Below, in pieces: positions 1 to 12,030 of a stretch of 64,000 nt of DNA. Source of the stretch: Cranoglanis bouderius. Its lineage: Eukaryota; Chordata; Actinopteri; Siluriformes; Cranoglanididae. Location of the stretch: NCBI GenBank assembly GCA_023630585.1, contig CM042539.1:30653255-30717254 (forward strand), in the 5' to 3' direction. The notes under the pieces were generated by a model. The model was given only the letters and a program-made list of their open reading frames with translations. It made no database searches and was not told the origin of the DNA. Within the stretch, counting starts at the first letter, position 1; the number at the start of each line of letters is the position of its first letter. A program made the translations under genes and the position numbers.

Positions 1-883
1 CAAAGCACCAACTGGTATCTGGCAGGTCATTTCCCATACCTGTCGTTAACACTTCCTGCTCAATGGGAAGTACCCCCGATGTTACGGTAACACGGTTCAG
101 AAAGAATTTCCCATCTGAAGTGGAGTAAAGTGTCAGCGAAGGCACTTTTGAAAGAAATGGTGTCAAGAGATGATTGATGGAAGGAAGTGTAACCCAGTGA
201 TGGTGAACGGTGTAGATAGCATGGTACAAAAAAAAGTAATTGCATTTAATAATAAATAATAAATAAATAAATAAAAAAGACAGATCTAAAAAAATCTCAA
301 ATCTGGTCCAAATCTTGTCCGTCGTCCAAATTTTGCCTCTTTAGTTTATCTAACGAGCAGTGGAAAGATTTGTCATGTTAATGGACACTTACGTCAAGTC
401 ACGGCAAGTTTTTAATTGGTATGAAATTAGTTCTTCATGCTACACCAGTGACCAATGGATAACACTTGGCTTTGATGACCCCTGCACCGTATGACTGACA
501 TGACGGTGTCATAAACGTCATGACAGTTTGTCCAGTCGTAGAACAAGGTCATGTTACCATAACTGGTAATTGTCATGATATCTGTTCAGTGTCATGGCGT
601 GCACTTTTCTATGTAGTAACTTCCCTACTGTGGGACAAAAACCTTTTCGGGTTCCACATTTGACCTTTGTTTTTTGTTTTTTTTGTTTGTTTAGTGTATT
701 TAGCAGTTTTATGACACCTTATGCCGTGACAAATGTCATGAAAGGTCTGTTTGATGCTGCAACAAATATGGAAGTAGCACGTAATGTTATTTTTTTATAA
801 CTGTTCCTGAGCAATGACAGGTCAGTAAGGTATTTCCATAACCACTACGTAGTTCAATGAGAAATTACACTTATTAATTATAT
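1..883. other. No gene recognised; AT-rich intergenic DNA
   Basis: I see no coding or RNA signal here. A short AAAT-rich tract lies at about 250-278. Short open frames of about 60 residues occur on both strands, but they have no recognisable motif and are the length expected by chance in AT-rich DNA. Confidence 0.6.
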
Positions 884-1095
884 GTAAGGAATAAAACACT
901 TGGGGGTGTGCTGTTATAGGGAATTAATTAACATTTTTTAAAAAGTTGTAACATTTATAATTTAACATTTATAGTGTGTTTAATGTCATGGGACATCCAA
1001 AAAACAAGTGAGTTCCTGTTATCGCTTACGTTATAGCAGCTATAAATGTTCGTCCCCTCACCAGCCTCTCTTTTTTGTCTTTTGAAGCTAAAGAG
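884..1095 (+). repeat. Dispersed repeat family R, partial copy (R1)
   Basis: The copy starts with AATAAAACACTT and GCTGTTATAGG, then TTTAATGTCATGGGACATCC, CGCTTACGTTATAGCAGC and CCCCTCACCAGCCTC. The same blocks recur in the same order near 4.4, 23.1, 34.3 and 62.0 kb, and in reverse near 20.5, 29.1 and 41.3 kb. The lack of coding capacity suggests a miniature, non-autonomous DNA element. The CCAAT-containing terminus seen in other copies is absent here. Confidence 0.65.
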
Positions 1096-2197
1096 ATCTA
1101 CATGAAACTTGCCCGAAAAAAATTGGAAAAGTGAGACACATTTTTTTTCTTCTTCACATTTTCCCCCTCAGCTTTCGCGTGACCGTGGTGCGCACGCATT
1201 TCTGACGTACGGACATTATCCACTATCTTATCCGAATCTTTGCGATATATCTTAAAATAGAAACGGTTCCGTACATCAGATACACTTTGGCTTTGTTTTG
1301 CGTAAAAGTATTGGATTTAATTTGCTATAAAACGAGATCTTAAAAACGTCGAATGTAAGGACAATGTCCTTACTCTTTCCTGTGTCCGAGAAAAACTCAC
1401 AAAGTCCAGATACATAAAAAAAAAATTGTATTTATAATGGCGTTATGGAGTTCACTACTTTACACCTCTGATTAAATGTAACATGTAGCAGAAATTATTT
1501 TATTTATAAAAACAGTAATGAATTCATCTCATCAATCAAATTGAACAAACACATTTATATTTATCAGTTTGCATTAGGGGATAAACCTGAAATCAGGCTT
1601 TCTGTACCTTTCTGGATTTCTGAGCAGAACTGTCGAAAGCCACATTCATATCAAAACCCCTGCAGAGTCCAAAGAACATTTCCTTAAGCGTTTTTTTTTT
1701 TTTTTATTCAATTTAGTTACAGGTCGCCTGCGAACACTGAGGCTGCTTTTAGAATGCATTCACTGACAAGCTTGGATCAGTGCATAATGCACAGGCCCTG
1801 GAGCAGCTTCACCTCCCTACTGAGCCGCTGAATCATTCCGGTGGAAGTCACCCCGGCCTCGTCCTCGGTCCTTATGAGTAAAAATAACCATTTTAGTACT
1901 TTCTCAGCTACATATCAGATTATGTGTGCCTGTTTTTTTTGTTGTTGTTTTTTTTTAAACTGACACAGAAAAGTCACGTGTTGATGACTCACATGTGAAA
2001 TTTACAGTTTGCTCTTATTAAAAATGACAGTGAATTGACTTCATTTTTAGACTTCACGTGTTATGCTTCATGTGTGTTTACTTGAATTCATATTACTTAC
2101 ATAACAGTACGTGAAAAATTTACGATGTAAAATGTGTTATTTTTCTGTAAGGGAAATAAAAGAAATATTAAATATATATAAAACATTTGCATAATCT
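1096..2197. other. No gene recognised
   Basis: AT-rich DNA with homopolymer tracts (poly-T near 1690-1706 and 1933-1955). No coding frame with family motifs and no RNA gene signature was seen. Confidence 0.55.
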
Positions 2198-2239
2198 GTA
2201 CTACTACTACTACTACTAATAATAATAATAATAATAATT
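2198..2239. repeat. Compound (TAC)n(TAA)n microsatellite
   Basis: About six TAC/CTA units run directly into about seven AAT units, an uninterrupted compound trinucleotide repeat. Confidence 0.9.
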
Positions 2240-2285
2240 TGTATTTAAATCCTATCTGAATAAATAAAGATGTTTGTGCTTGAAA

Positions 2286-2925
2286 TATATTTACATTTAT
2301 TCATTTAGCAGACGCTTTTATCCAAAGCGACTTAAAAAATACAAGAAATACAAGCAAAGCGATATATCAAGTTGAGAACAATGCAAGTAGTGCTACCATA
2401 CAAGATTTTTAATTGAGTTCAAGAGAAGCAAAGTGCGCAGAGTAGAGGTGCAAGTGTTTTTTGTTTGTTTTTTTAGTTAGGGTTAGTTAAGTGTTCACGG
2501 AAGAGGTGGGTCTTTTTTGAAGATAGTGACAGATTCTGCTGTCCGGATTGAGGATGGAAGTTCATTCCACCACTGAGGGACAGTCACTTTGAAGGTTCTG
2601 GAAAGGGACCTTATGCCTTGCTGAGTTGGCACTACTAGGCGTCGGTCATTAACCGATCGCAGGTTGCGTGAGGGAACATAAACCTCAAGGAGAGTGTTGA
2701 GGTAGGGAGGTGCTGTTCCAGCCAAGGTCTTGTACATGAGCATCAAGGCCTTGAATTTGATGTGGGCAGCTACAGGAAGCCAGTGGAGGGAGATGAAGAG
2801 GAGTGTGACATGGGTTCCTTTGCCTGGTAGAAAACAGTGTGGTGCTGCATTCTGAATCATCTGAAGGGGTTTGATGGAGTTGGCTGGGAGGCCCGGGAGT
2901 AGTGCGTTAGCATTAAGGATTTCAA
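2286..2925 (-). mobile_element. L2-type LINE, 5'-truncated 3' end
   Basis: The plus strand from 2291 reads as the reverse complement of the common fish L2 3' terminus: GCTTTGGATAAAAGCGTCTG, followed by CTAAATGAATAAATGTAA. Upstream on the minus strand lies the C-terminal part of ORF2 (2495-2925). The 5' truncation and the terminal tail are what target-primed reverse transcription leaves behind. The element can no longer move, since most of the reverse transcriptase and the whole endonuclease are missing. Confidence 0.88.
2495..2925 (-). pseudogene. LINE ORF2 C-terminal fragment (L2/CR1-like)
   Basis: The minus-strand frame carries the hallmarks of the region after the reverse transcriptase domain of L2-like LINEs: LQMIQNAAP, SLHWLPVAAHIKFKAL, GTAPPYLNTLLEVYVPSRNLR and WWNELPSSIR. 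In the family this segment follows the catalytic core and has no catalytic residues of its own. The frame stops early at 2495. The DNA just past the stop still encodes THLFREHLT in another frame, so a small deletion ended the protein early. The 5' side ends near 2925 without the polymerase core. Family assignment is strong; the exact subfamily is not resolved. Confidence 0.85.
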
Positions 2926-2969
2926 CTAGCCCCAATATACATATAAAAAGCAATGACAATAAAAACACT

Positions 2970-4377
2970 GAGATATAAAGCTATAGATTTATACATAACA
3001 ATGTGTGGGCTTTGCATAAAGGAAATGAAAAAATATTTGTACTCATTAGATTTAAATAGAATTTCATAAACCTAATACATGAGTGTCCCAGATTCTATTT
3101 TGTTCCTTTCGATATGATAAAGCAAATGTGTTATGGTTTCAGCATTAGCAATGTCAGATTTGCACCTATATTGTCTTGTTCTCTGTACAAATTTAGCATT
3201 AAAGAGAGTATCTCGACGTGTAAACATTAAGGGATATTCTATATAGCTTTAAAAATGTTGTCGTTTTGGTGTATCTATCATTATGGATGTGATGTGTCTG
3301 AAACAGTCCTTCACAGACTATAGAAATCACATGGTTGCATTATTTATTGTACATAACCACTCAAACAGGAAGTAGGAACAAAGTAAGACGTAAGACATAG
3401 CACAAGAATTGTCCAATTGTCCCATTTCACTGTATTTAACATTTTAAAACTCTGCTGTTTTATATTATTATTATTATTGTCATGAATAAATGGTGTTTAG
3501 TTCGAGGAGACTTGGAGAGGGAATTCGACTGCGACACTTCTGAGCTTTCATTTGTCAAAGCCCAAGGTCAAACAAATTGAAGAGCGCTACAAGTCCTGAA
3601 TCGTCTTTCATGTCTGTCGCCTTGTGTAGTCACATTACAATCACGGACAAATCTGATTGACGGTTAAAAAAGGTCAACAGGGAACAGGTGCGTCCTCGAG
3701 CGGAGACGAGAGCGGCATCCTAATCAAAATATCACACTCGCGGTGACCCAGTGGACTAATGTAATCATAACGACATTTGGCATGTTTGTTTACAGAGACT
3801 TAGATTTGTAATGTCTACGAAAAGTGCACTAAGAGGGCCTCATTTTATCAACGAACACATTTATTTGTAAATCTTTCGTAGGAGAGAGAGCCGCCGTGAC
3901 CCAAAACGATTAAACGAAGCAGTTTCCCTGTGTGATCTTTATTTCTTGGTTTTCACGTCAAACCAGTTCCATTGATCCACACCTAATTCTGTAATTTGAC
4001 TCCAGATCTGAGCTTTTTCAGGTGCTGTCATTCTGCTAAATAAATAATTGTTGTAAAAGTGACTCAAAATAACTTCCACTTCTGCGAAATTCCTTTACTT
4101 TCACCATTTTGTCCTCATTTTGTGCTTTCAGCTCTCTCTGAGCTTTACCTTTTATGGAGTTTTGTGGGCATCGCTAAATGCAAATTACAGTGGTGTGCTC
4201 GTGCTTTGCGTTTTGCTTGTGATTGGTATTCATCAACAATACGCTTGTGAGTACGAAGAAAATCAGCGCAGATTTACATACGAAACGTATGTAAATATGG
4301 CGTACATTTTTTAAAATTCGTTTTGGCCTGCGAAAACATTTACGGAAACATGTTCTCAAACATCCACGAAACAAGTT
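2970..4377. other. No gene recognised; possible dispersed repeat at 4.1-4.3 kb
   Basis: No coding or RNA gene supported. The stretch at about 4190-4345 resembles a dispersed fish repeat, and contains a small inverted repeat ACATACG-AAA-CGTATGT at about 4276-4292. I cannot place it in a family. Confidence 0.4.
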
Positions 4378-4811
4378 ATCACATATATTATAGTAGCTAT
4401 AAACAGTCATTCCCTCACCAGCCTCAAACTTAATAAGACAGGAAAATGCATCTTGCTATGCTCCGATAAATCAGAATCTCAGAAGCTCTGGAAAACTTAC
4501 TGACTGTTCCAAAGTACTGACACTGGAGACTCCTTCCATAAATTCCTTGCAGAAAGTCACCATATCAATTAGTATGTTTTTATTTGTTAAATGACAATAT
4601 TACAGTATGTTTTATTCTGTGTATTATTAGCCTTAGATTACGTCGAGGAGTTGTTACTATGGAAATAATAATATATAAATATAGAAAAAATAATTAGTAC
4701 AAGCGCATTAATATAAACATTGCAGCTGGAACTAGTGTCTGAGCTACTGTTGTAGAAAATTAATCAACACCTGACCAATCAGAAACAACCATTCAACACC
4801 ACTGTATAGTG
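4378..4811 (+). repeat. Dispersed repeat family R, copy R2
   Basis: Blocks in order: TTATAGTAGCTATAAACAGT, CCCTCACCAGCCTC, ACACTGGAGACTCCTTCC, TTGTTACTATGGAAA, then CTGACCAATCAGAAACAACC and ATTCAACACCACTGTATAGTG at the right end. The last block is the CCAAT-bearing terminus shared with copies R3, R4, R5 and R6. Non-coding, diverged. Confidence 0.7.
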
Positions 4812-7800
4812 CTATAGTGTGAACTCAAATTGTGTCCAGATAATATAATTAAATCGTATATATAAATATCTTATGCAGCGTAAAAGCTAGTGCAACACAC
4901 TCTCAGAGCATCAGCTACTTAAAAATAGCAGTGACATAGACTTGATTGGTTTAAATGAATTAAAGTGTGCATTAAAGACAGAAAGGGTAACAACATCAAC
5001 ACTTACTGTAGTTGTGTTCCATGTGTACGTGTGAATTTAAACTGGCACTTCCTCATATGGTGGGTGATATATAGTATCATATGTGTGATGCCAACGCGGT
5101 AATGTTGTTGCAATCAATGTTTACAGACTTATGATGCTGTAAATACAATAGCAATAGCACTAATGCTATTTCAGTGATAACACCTCAGCCTGCCAGCACT
5201 GATACTAAAACAGATCTGTTCATGTTTTCCCAGTTGTATTAACAGTGTAAACAAGTTGAAAGCAAAAGACTCGGCCAGAGCAAGAGGAACTTTCTTGGGG
5301 TCATAAGTAATCCTGTTACACAAGCTGTCAAGGGAGAAGACTCAACCTGTACTAGTGTACCTGTGTTTGTCCAATTAAATGCTCTCTAGAATGTATATGA
5401 TTCATTGGTGCATTTTTGGATGTTAGTCTTTCCGAACACTATTGTCCTTTCCAACTATCGCTTGTTTGAGGAAAAAATAGTTTATTCATTTGGAAGAGGC
5501 TGGAATTTGTGCAGGTTGGTAGTTGGAGGAACGTTTTAGTAACCTGGGGCTGTTCAGGACTTGAAATGTTGTACTTCAGACTATCTAGTATGTAAATTGT
5601 ATCCCAGTGACAACCCTGTTACTCGTTAAACTCTTTAAACTCTCCTTTTTTTAAACTAATTTGTTAAGTTACAGTGACATTTGTTTATATTCAGTGGGGG
5701 AATGGCATATTTACAACGGTACTGGCTGTAAATCAGTCAACACACCGTCACTCTGACTTCCTGTTTCAAAAGGAAATACATCAACACCACTGCTCTCAAA
5801 CCATTTCATGCGGGCTTTAAGTATTTTACTCTCTCAAAAACATTATAATTACCTTAGGACAACTTTCTATAATTGCGACAGTGGTTTAGTGTAAGTGTGG
5901 TGAATGTGGCGGATAATAAAGTGTTGCGCCATCATTTGTTCGTCTGTTATCAGGTTCTGTCCCAAATCCATTTCATGAATTCGATTTCAAGGTGGTATTG
6001 AGAGTCACCCCCGGTACACCAACCAGTTGTTTGGCTTCTACATAGTCATGTGGCAAAGAAAAAAAATGTGTAGCATTCTTATCTTAGCTCTTTGACTTCC
6101 TTGACAATTCTGGTACGGATCGCTGAAAGATGCAGGAGCTTCATCCATGTCCGCTGAGACGTCTGCTACCTTTCACGCTCCCAGCTTAAATATATCATGA
6201 TGCACCATGATAAGAAAGGCTCCGATGTGTAATGAATATGAAAAGATAAATAAAAGTGGGGAAAGGAAGTTTAAAAATAGAGTCCTGGCTCTATAAAATC
6301 CAGGGGTCTAATGTAATTTCCTTCTGCTGGTTATTAGCTAATGAGGTGAAATTTTACACAGCATGGAGTCCACAGGATTGGATTGTTGTCTTATAGCATT
6401 ATGTCAGTTTCTTTGCCTCAAAACCCAGTTCCCCATTTGAAACAGCTTTCACAAATGTATGTTGTAGCACTTGTTCAGTGCTTTTCATTATTAGGTTGTT
6501 GCATGGCAATCGTCTAACCAGACCCCGAGACCCTAAAATTGTGCAGAAGCTGTCCTCCAGGGACCTTGTTCATTACTCACAAACATCAAAGTGTCAGTTT
6601 GCCGGGGATCCATTTGTTAAAGCTGTCAACTGTGTTCTTATAAATGAGGCCCGAGCCAAAGAAAGGGGAAATGTGGCAGGCAGAAATTGAAACTGAAATG
6701 TGTTGTCGCAAAGTACTTCCTGTCTTGCAAGCTCGTTAAAGAAAATCCACAGATCAATCTCACGTCGTCTAATGCCTCCTGATGGTCAGACGTTTATGTT
6801 GTTTATTAAAATACTTTCTTGGTCTTTGGATTGGACTGCTCTTTGGTTTAGCATTAGGCCCTGTACAATACAGTATGATTTTGATTCAAGGTGTCACGAT
6901 GCGATAAACACTTAGCTAGTTTCTAACATACCCAAAGCTCACTTGCTAGCCTACACCTTTCCATTTCACCACCCAATTGGCTTTCCATTAAAAATATAAC
7001 TAATAATTGTAAAATATATACGATTATGGAGATATGTGCATTGATGCAATTTAGTCTAAAGAAAGAATCAAGATTTATTTTCTCCAGCCCTAATTGACAC
7101 TGAAGCCCAAACTCCCCAAACATTGTCTGCAGTGATGCTTTTGGAGGATGTCTTGTGGAAACTTCTGTCAAGTTGAATTTTTTTTCAGGATTGCATGCTC
7201 AGTGACATGCTTTTAGCTCCCTTACGGTTCCTCTTGACGCATAGCTGCTTTTTCATCATCCAAAATATTACACATTCCATTTCACAGTGCTGGATTTCCA
7301 TGCTGACGGGCAGCAATCTGAGAAAAATATCACCTCATACACTAATAAAAAAGTTATAAAAGCTTCTTCTTGAGAATATTTGAGGATATTTATGGATGTG
7401 AAGCTTTTATATGAAACCTGGACACCTGGCCTGGGACGCCTGTATTGTCTACAGTCCTTATGGTTCCCTAAAATGGTTCCCTATAATTCTCTGCAGTCTG
7501 CGTTAAACCTTGATAAACAAAGATGATCTTTTGCATGAAGATTTTTAAGCAACACACAAACATTCCTGCCTATGCATTAGTTTGCATAAGCCCGATCATG
7601 CAAAGATATCAAGACGATTTCTTTTAAATGGTTTGATTCTTATGCAACTTCAAGATGTTTATCTGCCGAGTGACGACACGCCGATGTGACAGCTGGGATC
7701 TCCCGAGTTCTCAAGCGCTTACAAGAACGCGAGCGGCTTCCTGTAAATGTGCTTTCACTTCCCATGTGCACAGCCGTGAAGAAATGGCAAACACCTGCTG

Positions 7801-8097
7801 CATACCAAGGAAGCCTGATGTCAGGTGATGTCATTTCCTTAACAACCGCATCCTTAACAGGTTTGGAGTCTTGACCATGAACCAGGAAATCGATGATTCT
7901 TAACATGCAAGGCTTGGCGTACTCTCAACAGTAGTATTATACTGATTGACGGCTAGTGATGATGTTAGATGTGAGGCTAAAACACCTATACGAAACTATG
8001 AAAACTAAAAAAAACCCCAATAAACTCCCAGAAACAAAGCTATTTCTATTTTTAGTCTCTGATTGTACTACAGTGTCAGACACTACCAATTCAAATA
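4812..8097. other. No gene recognised over 3.3 kb
   Basis: AT-rich single-copy-looking DNA with no family motif in any frame. Two overlapping short frames on opposite strands near 7.64-7.91 kb have no known domain. I see no splice-flanked conserved coding block. Confidence 0.5.
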
Positions 8098-8224
8098 CAC
8101 TTAGCAGCCACTTTATTAGGAACACCTGTACAACCACTGCCCTATTTGTCCAAATATCAGCCGATCATATGGCAGCAGTGCGATGCATAAAATCGTCAGC
8201 AGCTTCATGTTCACTTCAAATAGC

Positions 8225-8241
8225 GGGGGGGGGGGGGGGGG
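8225..8241. repeat. Poly-G tract
   Basis: Seventeen consecutive G bases inside the Tc1-like element at 8.1-8.8 kb; able to form a G-quadruplex. Confidence 0.95.
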
Positions 8242-8628
8242 TGATTTCATTGACTTTGTGGTTGCTCCTGGGATTTTCACCACAGAATGGTGAGAAAAAC
8301 CAAAACAACAACAAAAAACATTATCTTTGTGGGTAGAAACTTATTGATGAGAGATGTCAGAACAGAATGGTGAGACTGGTTTGAACTGACAGGAACACTG
8401 CATCCGTGGTGAGCAGATAACCACTCGTTACATCCGTGGTGCGCAGAAAAGCATTTCAGAATGCATGTTAACCCTTGTCACAGATGGATACAAAATACAA
8501 GAGCAGAAGACCACATTCGGGTTCCACTTCTGTCAGCCAAGAACAGGAATCTGAGGCTACACTGGACAGCTGAAGACGGTTGACATGATAATGAGTTCAG
8601 TGCATTTCAATGGCATCTCCAGTTAACA

Positions 8629-8818
8629 GATCTGAATCCAATAGAGCACCTTTGGCATTTGGTAGAGCAGGAAATCTGCAGCAATTACGTGATGTGATTA
8701 TTGTCAACATGGACCAGAATCTCAAAGGAATGTTTCCAAGACCTTGTGGACTCCACACCATGAACAACTGAGGTGAAACCAAAGAGGGGTCCTACCCAGT
8801 ATTAATTATGGTGTTCCT
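8629..8818 (+). pseudogene. Tc1-like transposase C-terminal remnant
   Basis: Translating from 8629 gives LNPIEHLWHLVEQEIC, which contains the third catalytic residue (E of the DDE triad) in its usual NPIEHLW setting. It is followed in a shifted, stop-interrupted frame by STWTRISKECFQDLVDSTP and finally GPTQY at the end. The helix-turn-helix domain and both catalytic aspartates are missing or unreadable, so the protein is dead. Its place just inside the right terminus matches the usual layout of the family. Confidence 0.8.
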
Positions 8819-8836
8819 AATAAAGTGGCTGATGAG

Positions 8837-9540
8837 TAAAAACCTACACAGAAGAAATGTTTGCATGGCCTAAACTCAAAATGACTATGGCTCAGTTCAA
8901 GCCGGCCTCAAGGCTGCCTCCTTCTGTTTATCCATAGGTGTTGCACAGTTGGTACTGAATTTTAAGTCCCCATTAATGGCCCCAGTTATTATCATTATTA
9001 AAGAAACATTAAGGTTACTTAGATTTAATTGTTGTATATGGGCTCCGAATCCGTGCACCCCGGAGGCATGTGGGCAAGCCACTGAATCTCAATTAAATCA
9101 AGACATTAAATATAAAGGCGCATTTTAATTAGCACCCGGAATTGTCTTACGCTTGCAAAGAATGTGTGTGTGTCTCTCCTCGGGGGCATGAGTCAATCCG
9201 TCGCCTCCACACATCCTTTGCAGCTTGTTTTGATCGATGGCAGTGCATTTTTGATTAAAGTGTGATGAATCTGCATATCAGATCCGTGACAGTGCTGATA
9301 GATTGAGGGGCTACAGTAGATATTTTAGATAAAAAAATACACAATGTATGACATTGACTTAACTGTGACATGCTTTGCTGACCTTTATTCATCAGAATGT
9401 CGTAACAGAGACCGAAGAAATGTTGCTCAAGAGTCAATGAAAAGGAAAACATTTAAGCTGACAGCCATTTGGTCACTAAATTTAAGCTTTAAGACACCAA
9501 TTAAACCTTTCATGTCAGTCTTGTGGTGCTAACTAGGTCA
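8837..9540. other. No gene recognised; possible conserved non-coding block
   Basis: No coding signal. The part at about 9080-9260 lacks repeat character and is rich in TTAAT/ATTAA homeodomain-type cores (TCAATTAAATC, TTTTAATTAGC, TTGATTAAAG). It is a candidate conserved non-coding element only by texture. Confidence 0.35.
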
Positions 9541-9775
9541 ACCAGCCTCACATTAATGCTAACATGGCCTTTTTAAAGGAACACTAGCTTTAATGTTAGC
9601 TAGAATTAGCAGGATTAGCATTAGGACTGAGTAAAAATGATGGCTTAGTTCGCCATTTTAAAACCTACACTAAACCATTCACGTTTGAATTTCTTTCTAA
9701 CCTGCTACTCAAGATGCTAAACTTGTGAATCAAGACAGTACACATGTGACTCTTAACTGAATCTGCCACTTTATA

Positions 9776-9810
<35 letters not shown>

Positions 9811-10770
9811 TAGTGATAATAACTAGCATTACTGTTAGGTATTAGCATAATTAGCATAATTGTGATTAGGACTGAATAAAAAGTATGGTTTACCTCACCC
9901 ACCCATCTTAAAATCCACTGAAAAAATGCTAACATGGCTAGGGATAAAGGAATACTAGCCCTAATGTTAGCTGTAATTAGCATAATTGTCATTAGACCAG
10001 AATAAACAGACATGTTGAATTTTTTTTCTAATGATAATTAAGACACTAAAATTGTGACTGTTAGCCTAAACTGCTACTTCACACAAAAATGCTAACATAG
10101 AGTAGCTAGTCGTAAATGACCATTAGAGTTATCATGTGGTAACACAATCTTGCTAACTCTTAAGCTAAGACCAGTGGTATCGAATTATAAAAGCTTGACA
10201 CTGACATACGGTAAAGTAATGCCTTCACTGGTGGATATAAATTGAAGAAGCTGAAATTGTTTTGGGGTTCACAGTTTACAATCGATTCTAAAGACTTGAA
10301 TGTTTTATTTCAGCCATTTTATAAGTTTCCTACTCAACTAAACCATGTTTCAGTCCGTTTTTTTTCTCACGTAAACATGCTAATTCTGAGGACGAGCCTG
10401 TGAAACTTTTACACATTTAGCGTGATTAGAAATCTTGCCAGTGGCCTTCCATTTTGAATTTGAGGTCTTGACTTTTGTGTTTGTATTGTAGAATGTAAGC
10501 TTGAATTAGATAATATAATTTATAATGACATCACAGGAGTTACAGTATGAGCGAACATTTGAGGCTAATCAGGAGGTTAAACCTTTAGAACGTTAAAACA
10601 TCCACTTTACATAAACTCAACTCCACCTCAGCTGAAAATGCTAACCTACCTAGTGATAAATGGACGCTTTATTTTAGTGCCAGACTGATTAATGGCCATA
10701 ATGCTAATCTGTCCTCACCAGCTTTTATTTGTTATTGGCAACTTTTGCACGTTTAGTTGACTTCTTTTTT
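9541..10770. repeat. Irregular array of diverged duplications (GCTAAC-rich)
   Basis: Blocks starting AATGCTAACATGGC occur at 9555, 9925 and 10088 (AATGCTAACATAGAG), with a weaker one at 10637. The follow-on block (ACTAGC, AATGTTAGC, ATTAGCATAATTG, GACTGAATAAA) occurs after 9579, 9820 and 9950. A second pair of segments sharing AACTTTT(A/G)CAC(A/G)TTTAG lies at about 10408 and 10740. Spacing is irregular, so this is an old patchwork of local duplications. A 32-base poly-A tract (9777-9808) interrupts it. Confidence 0.65.
9777..9808. repeat. Poly-A tract
   Basis: About 32 consecutive A bases. It could be the tail of a retroposed copy, but I see no element body attached. Confidence 0.95.
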
Positions 10771-11737
10771 TTTTAAAAAATAAAAAATTAATGGTCCCAA
10801 AGCTGTTGTGCTCTTAAACATGGTGCACTGAAGGATGGGAGGCTAGCAGTCAAGCTCCTCAGCTTAAGCTAAGGTGACTCAAAACTGACACCGAAGCGAC
10901 GTCCTGTCACTCTTGAGTGATGCGCTAGTAAAGAGCGCGTGACGTCTTTTCTCTATCGTAGGTCTACAAAATGTTCATAGTCCCAGTGGTAATCAGACGC
11001 AGGTGCCAATAGTGATGGATTCCTCCATGCTAGAGGCCCGCAGGCTTGACCGCCCTCCCAAACACACTCCTTGATCAATGCACATTTTCTCCCTAAAAGA
11101 TCTTTCCATCCACTTTCATACTGCTGGAATTGACACCCAGTTTAGCGCAAATCGAGCTGGATGAATAGTGTCTCGGGGTGGGTGGGGAAAGAAAAGAATA
11201 CTATTGTTACTGCAAATGTCAAGTCTCTTGCAGATCACAGTGCATTTGAAGTGTTAATTTGAGCTCGTCAGAAAATTAATGGAGGATTCTTGATTAGAAT
11301 AGGCGTTTTTATGCTAGGCTGCTTTTATTCAGCCATTCCAAACAAATGGTCTCTCTGGCTATGCTCAAAGCCATCTGTATATACAACACAATTAAAATTT
11401 GATTAGGCAATTTCCGTTCGTCAAAGCCATGCTGTTCAGTGCATGCATATTCTTTTTTTGGAGAACCATTACAAGCCTAGCAGTCTAGAAAAGAAAAGAA
11501 AAACACAGTGATTCTGCAAAAAAAAAAAAAAAAAAAAAAAAGACATTTAAAATTGGTCATGGACCATTTCTCTTTCTAATGAAGCTCAAGCAAACAAATC
11601 TGTGTTGCATACATTTGAATTGTACACCACATTGTGCTGGGGTTGTGCACATTGTGTTGGGTTAAAAATTATGTTCTGTTTCAGATGTATGACAGAGAGA
11701 GTATATGACCCTCCCCCCAAGCATGAGATCAGAATGT
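10771..11737. other. No gene recognised; candidate conserved non-coding block at 11.22-11.46 kb
   Basis: No coding signal. A poly-A tract runs from 11518 to 11541. The stretch 11225-11455 is free of repeats and carries several TAATT/ATTAA cores and a CATGCATAT octamer-like site. Confidence 0.35.
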
Positions 11738-12000
11738 TCAATCAGTTGGAACTGAGGCCTTCAAGCTTTTTTGTACCTGCACTGAGAGGTTGCCATGTGT
11801 TGGTCTGCTCGGTCAATGTCGTGACTACCAGATAAATCATCAAGGCAGCATGAGACTGGACAGCTCTTTCTGCCTCATACAAAAGCTCCCCAGGTAGGCC
11901 CATCCATGGTTTCACTAAGAGCAACTGATCTGGGCTTTACAGCGGTACAGCTGATGCCCTGTCAAGACTTCTGGAACAGGATACACTGGTTCACGACTGG
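11738..12000 (+). pseudogene. DIRS-like RNase H fragment
   Basis: From 11738 the frame reads FNQLELRPSSFFVPALRGCH and then VLV, matching the start of the DIRS RNase H domain (usually N-x-LELRAV...LRG-HVLV). In a neighbouring frame INHQGSMRL follows, the equivalent of the YINHQGG motif that precedes the next helix. A third piece reads GTADALSRLLEQD, resembling the ADxLSR end of the domain. The catalytic aspartate expected after HVLV is not preserved (CSVN instead of RTDN). The three pieces lie in different frames, so the gene is dead. Confidence 0.72.
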
Positions 12001-12030
12001 CTAATCTAGAATGATCTAAAACTGCTTCTG

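Larger units (their letters stand above)
8098..8836 (+). mobile_element. Non-autonomous Tc1-like element, CCACTTTATTAGG termini
   Basis: The left end (CAGCCACTTTATTAGGAACA) is matched in inverse orientation by the right end (GTTCCTAATAAAGTGGCTGA), and TA lies outside each end (8096-8097 and 8837-8838), as expected of Tc1/mariner insertion. Total length is about 739 bp, half of an autonomous copy. The interior keeps scraps of the transposase C-terminus, so this is an internally deleted derivative. A 17-base G run sits at 8225-8241. Confidence 0.85.

Noticed and set aside
7640..8336. Overlapping frames on both strands near 7.6-8.3 kb
   Set aside because: They partly run into the Tc1-like element and a poly-G tract and have no domain.
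9777..9808. Poly-A tract as tail of a processed pseudogene
   Set aside because: No gene-like sequence precedes it on either strand; it interrupts the GCTAAC mosaic.
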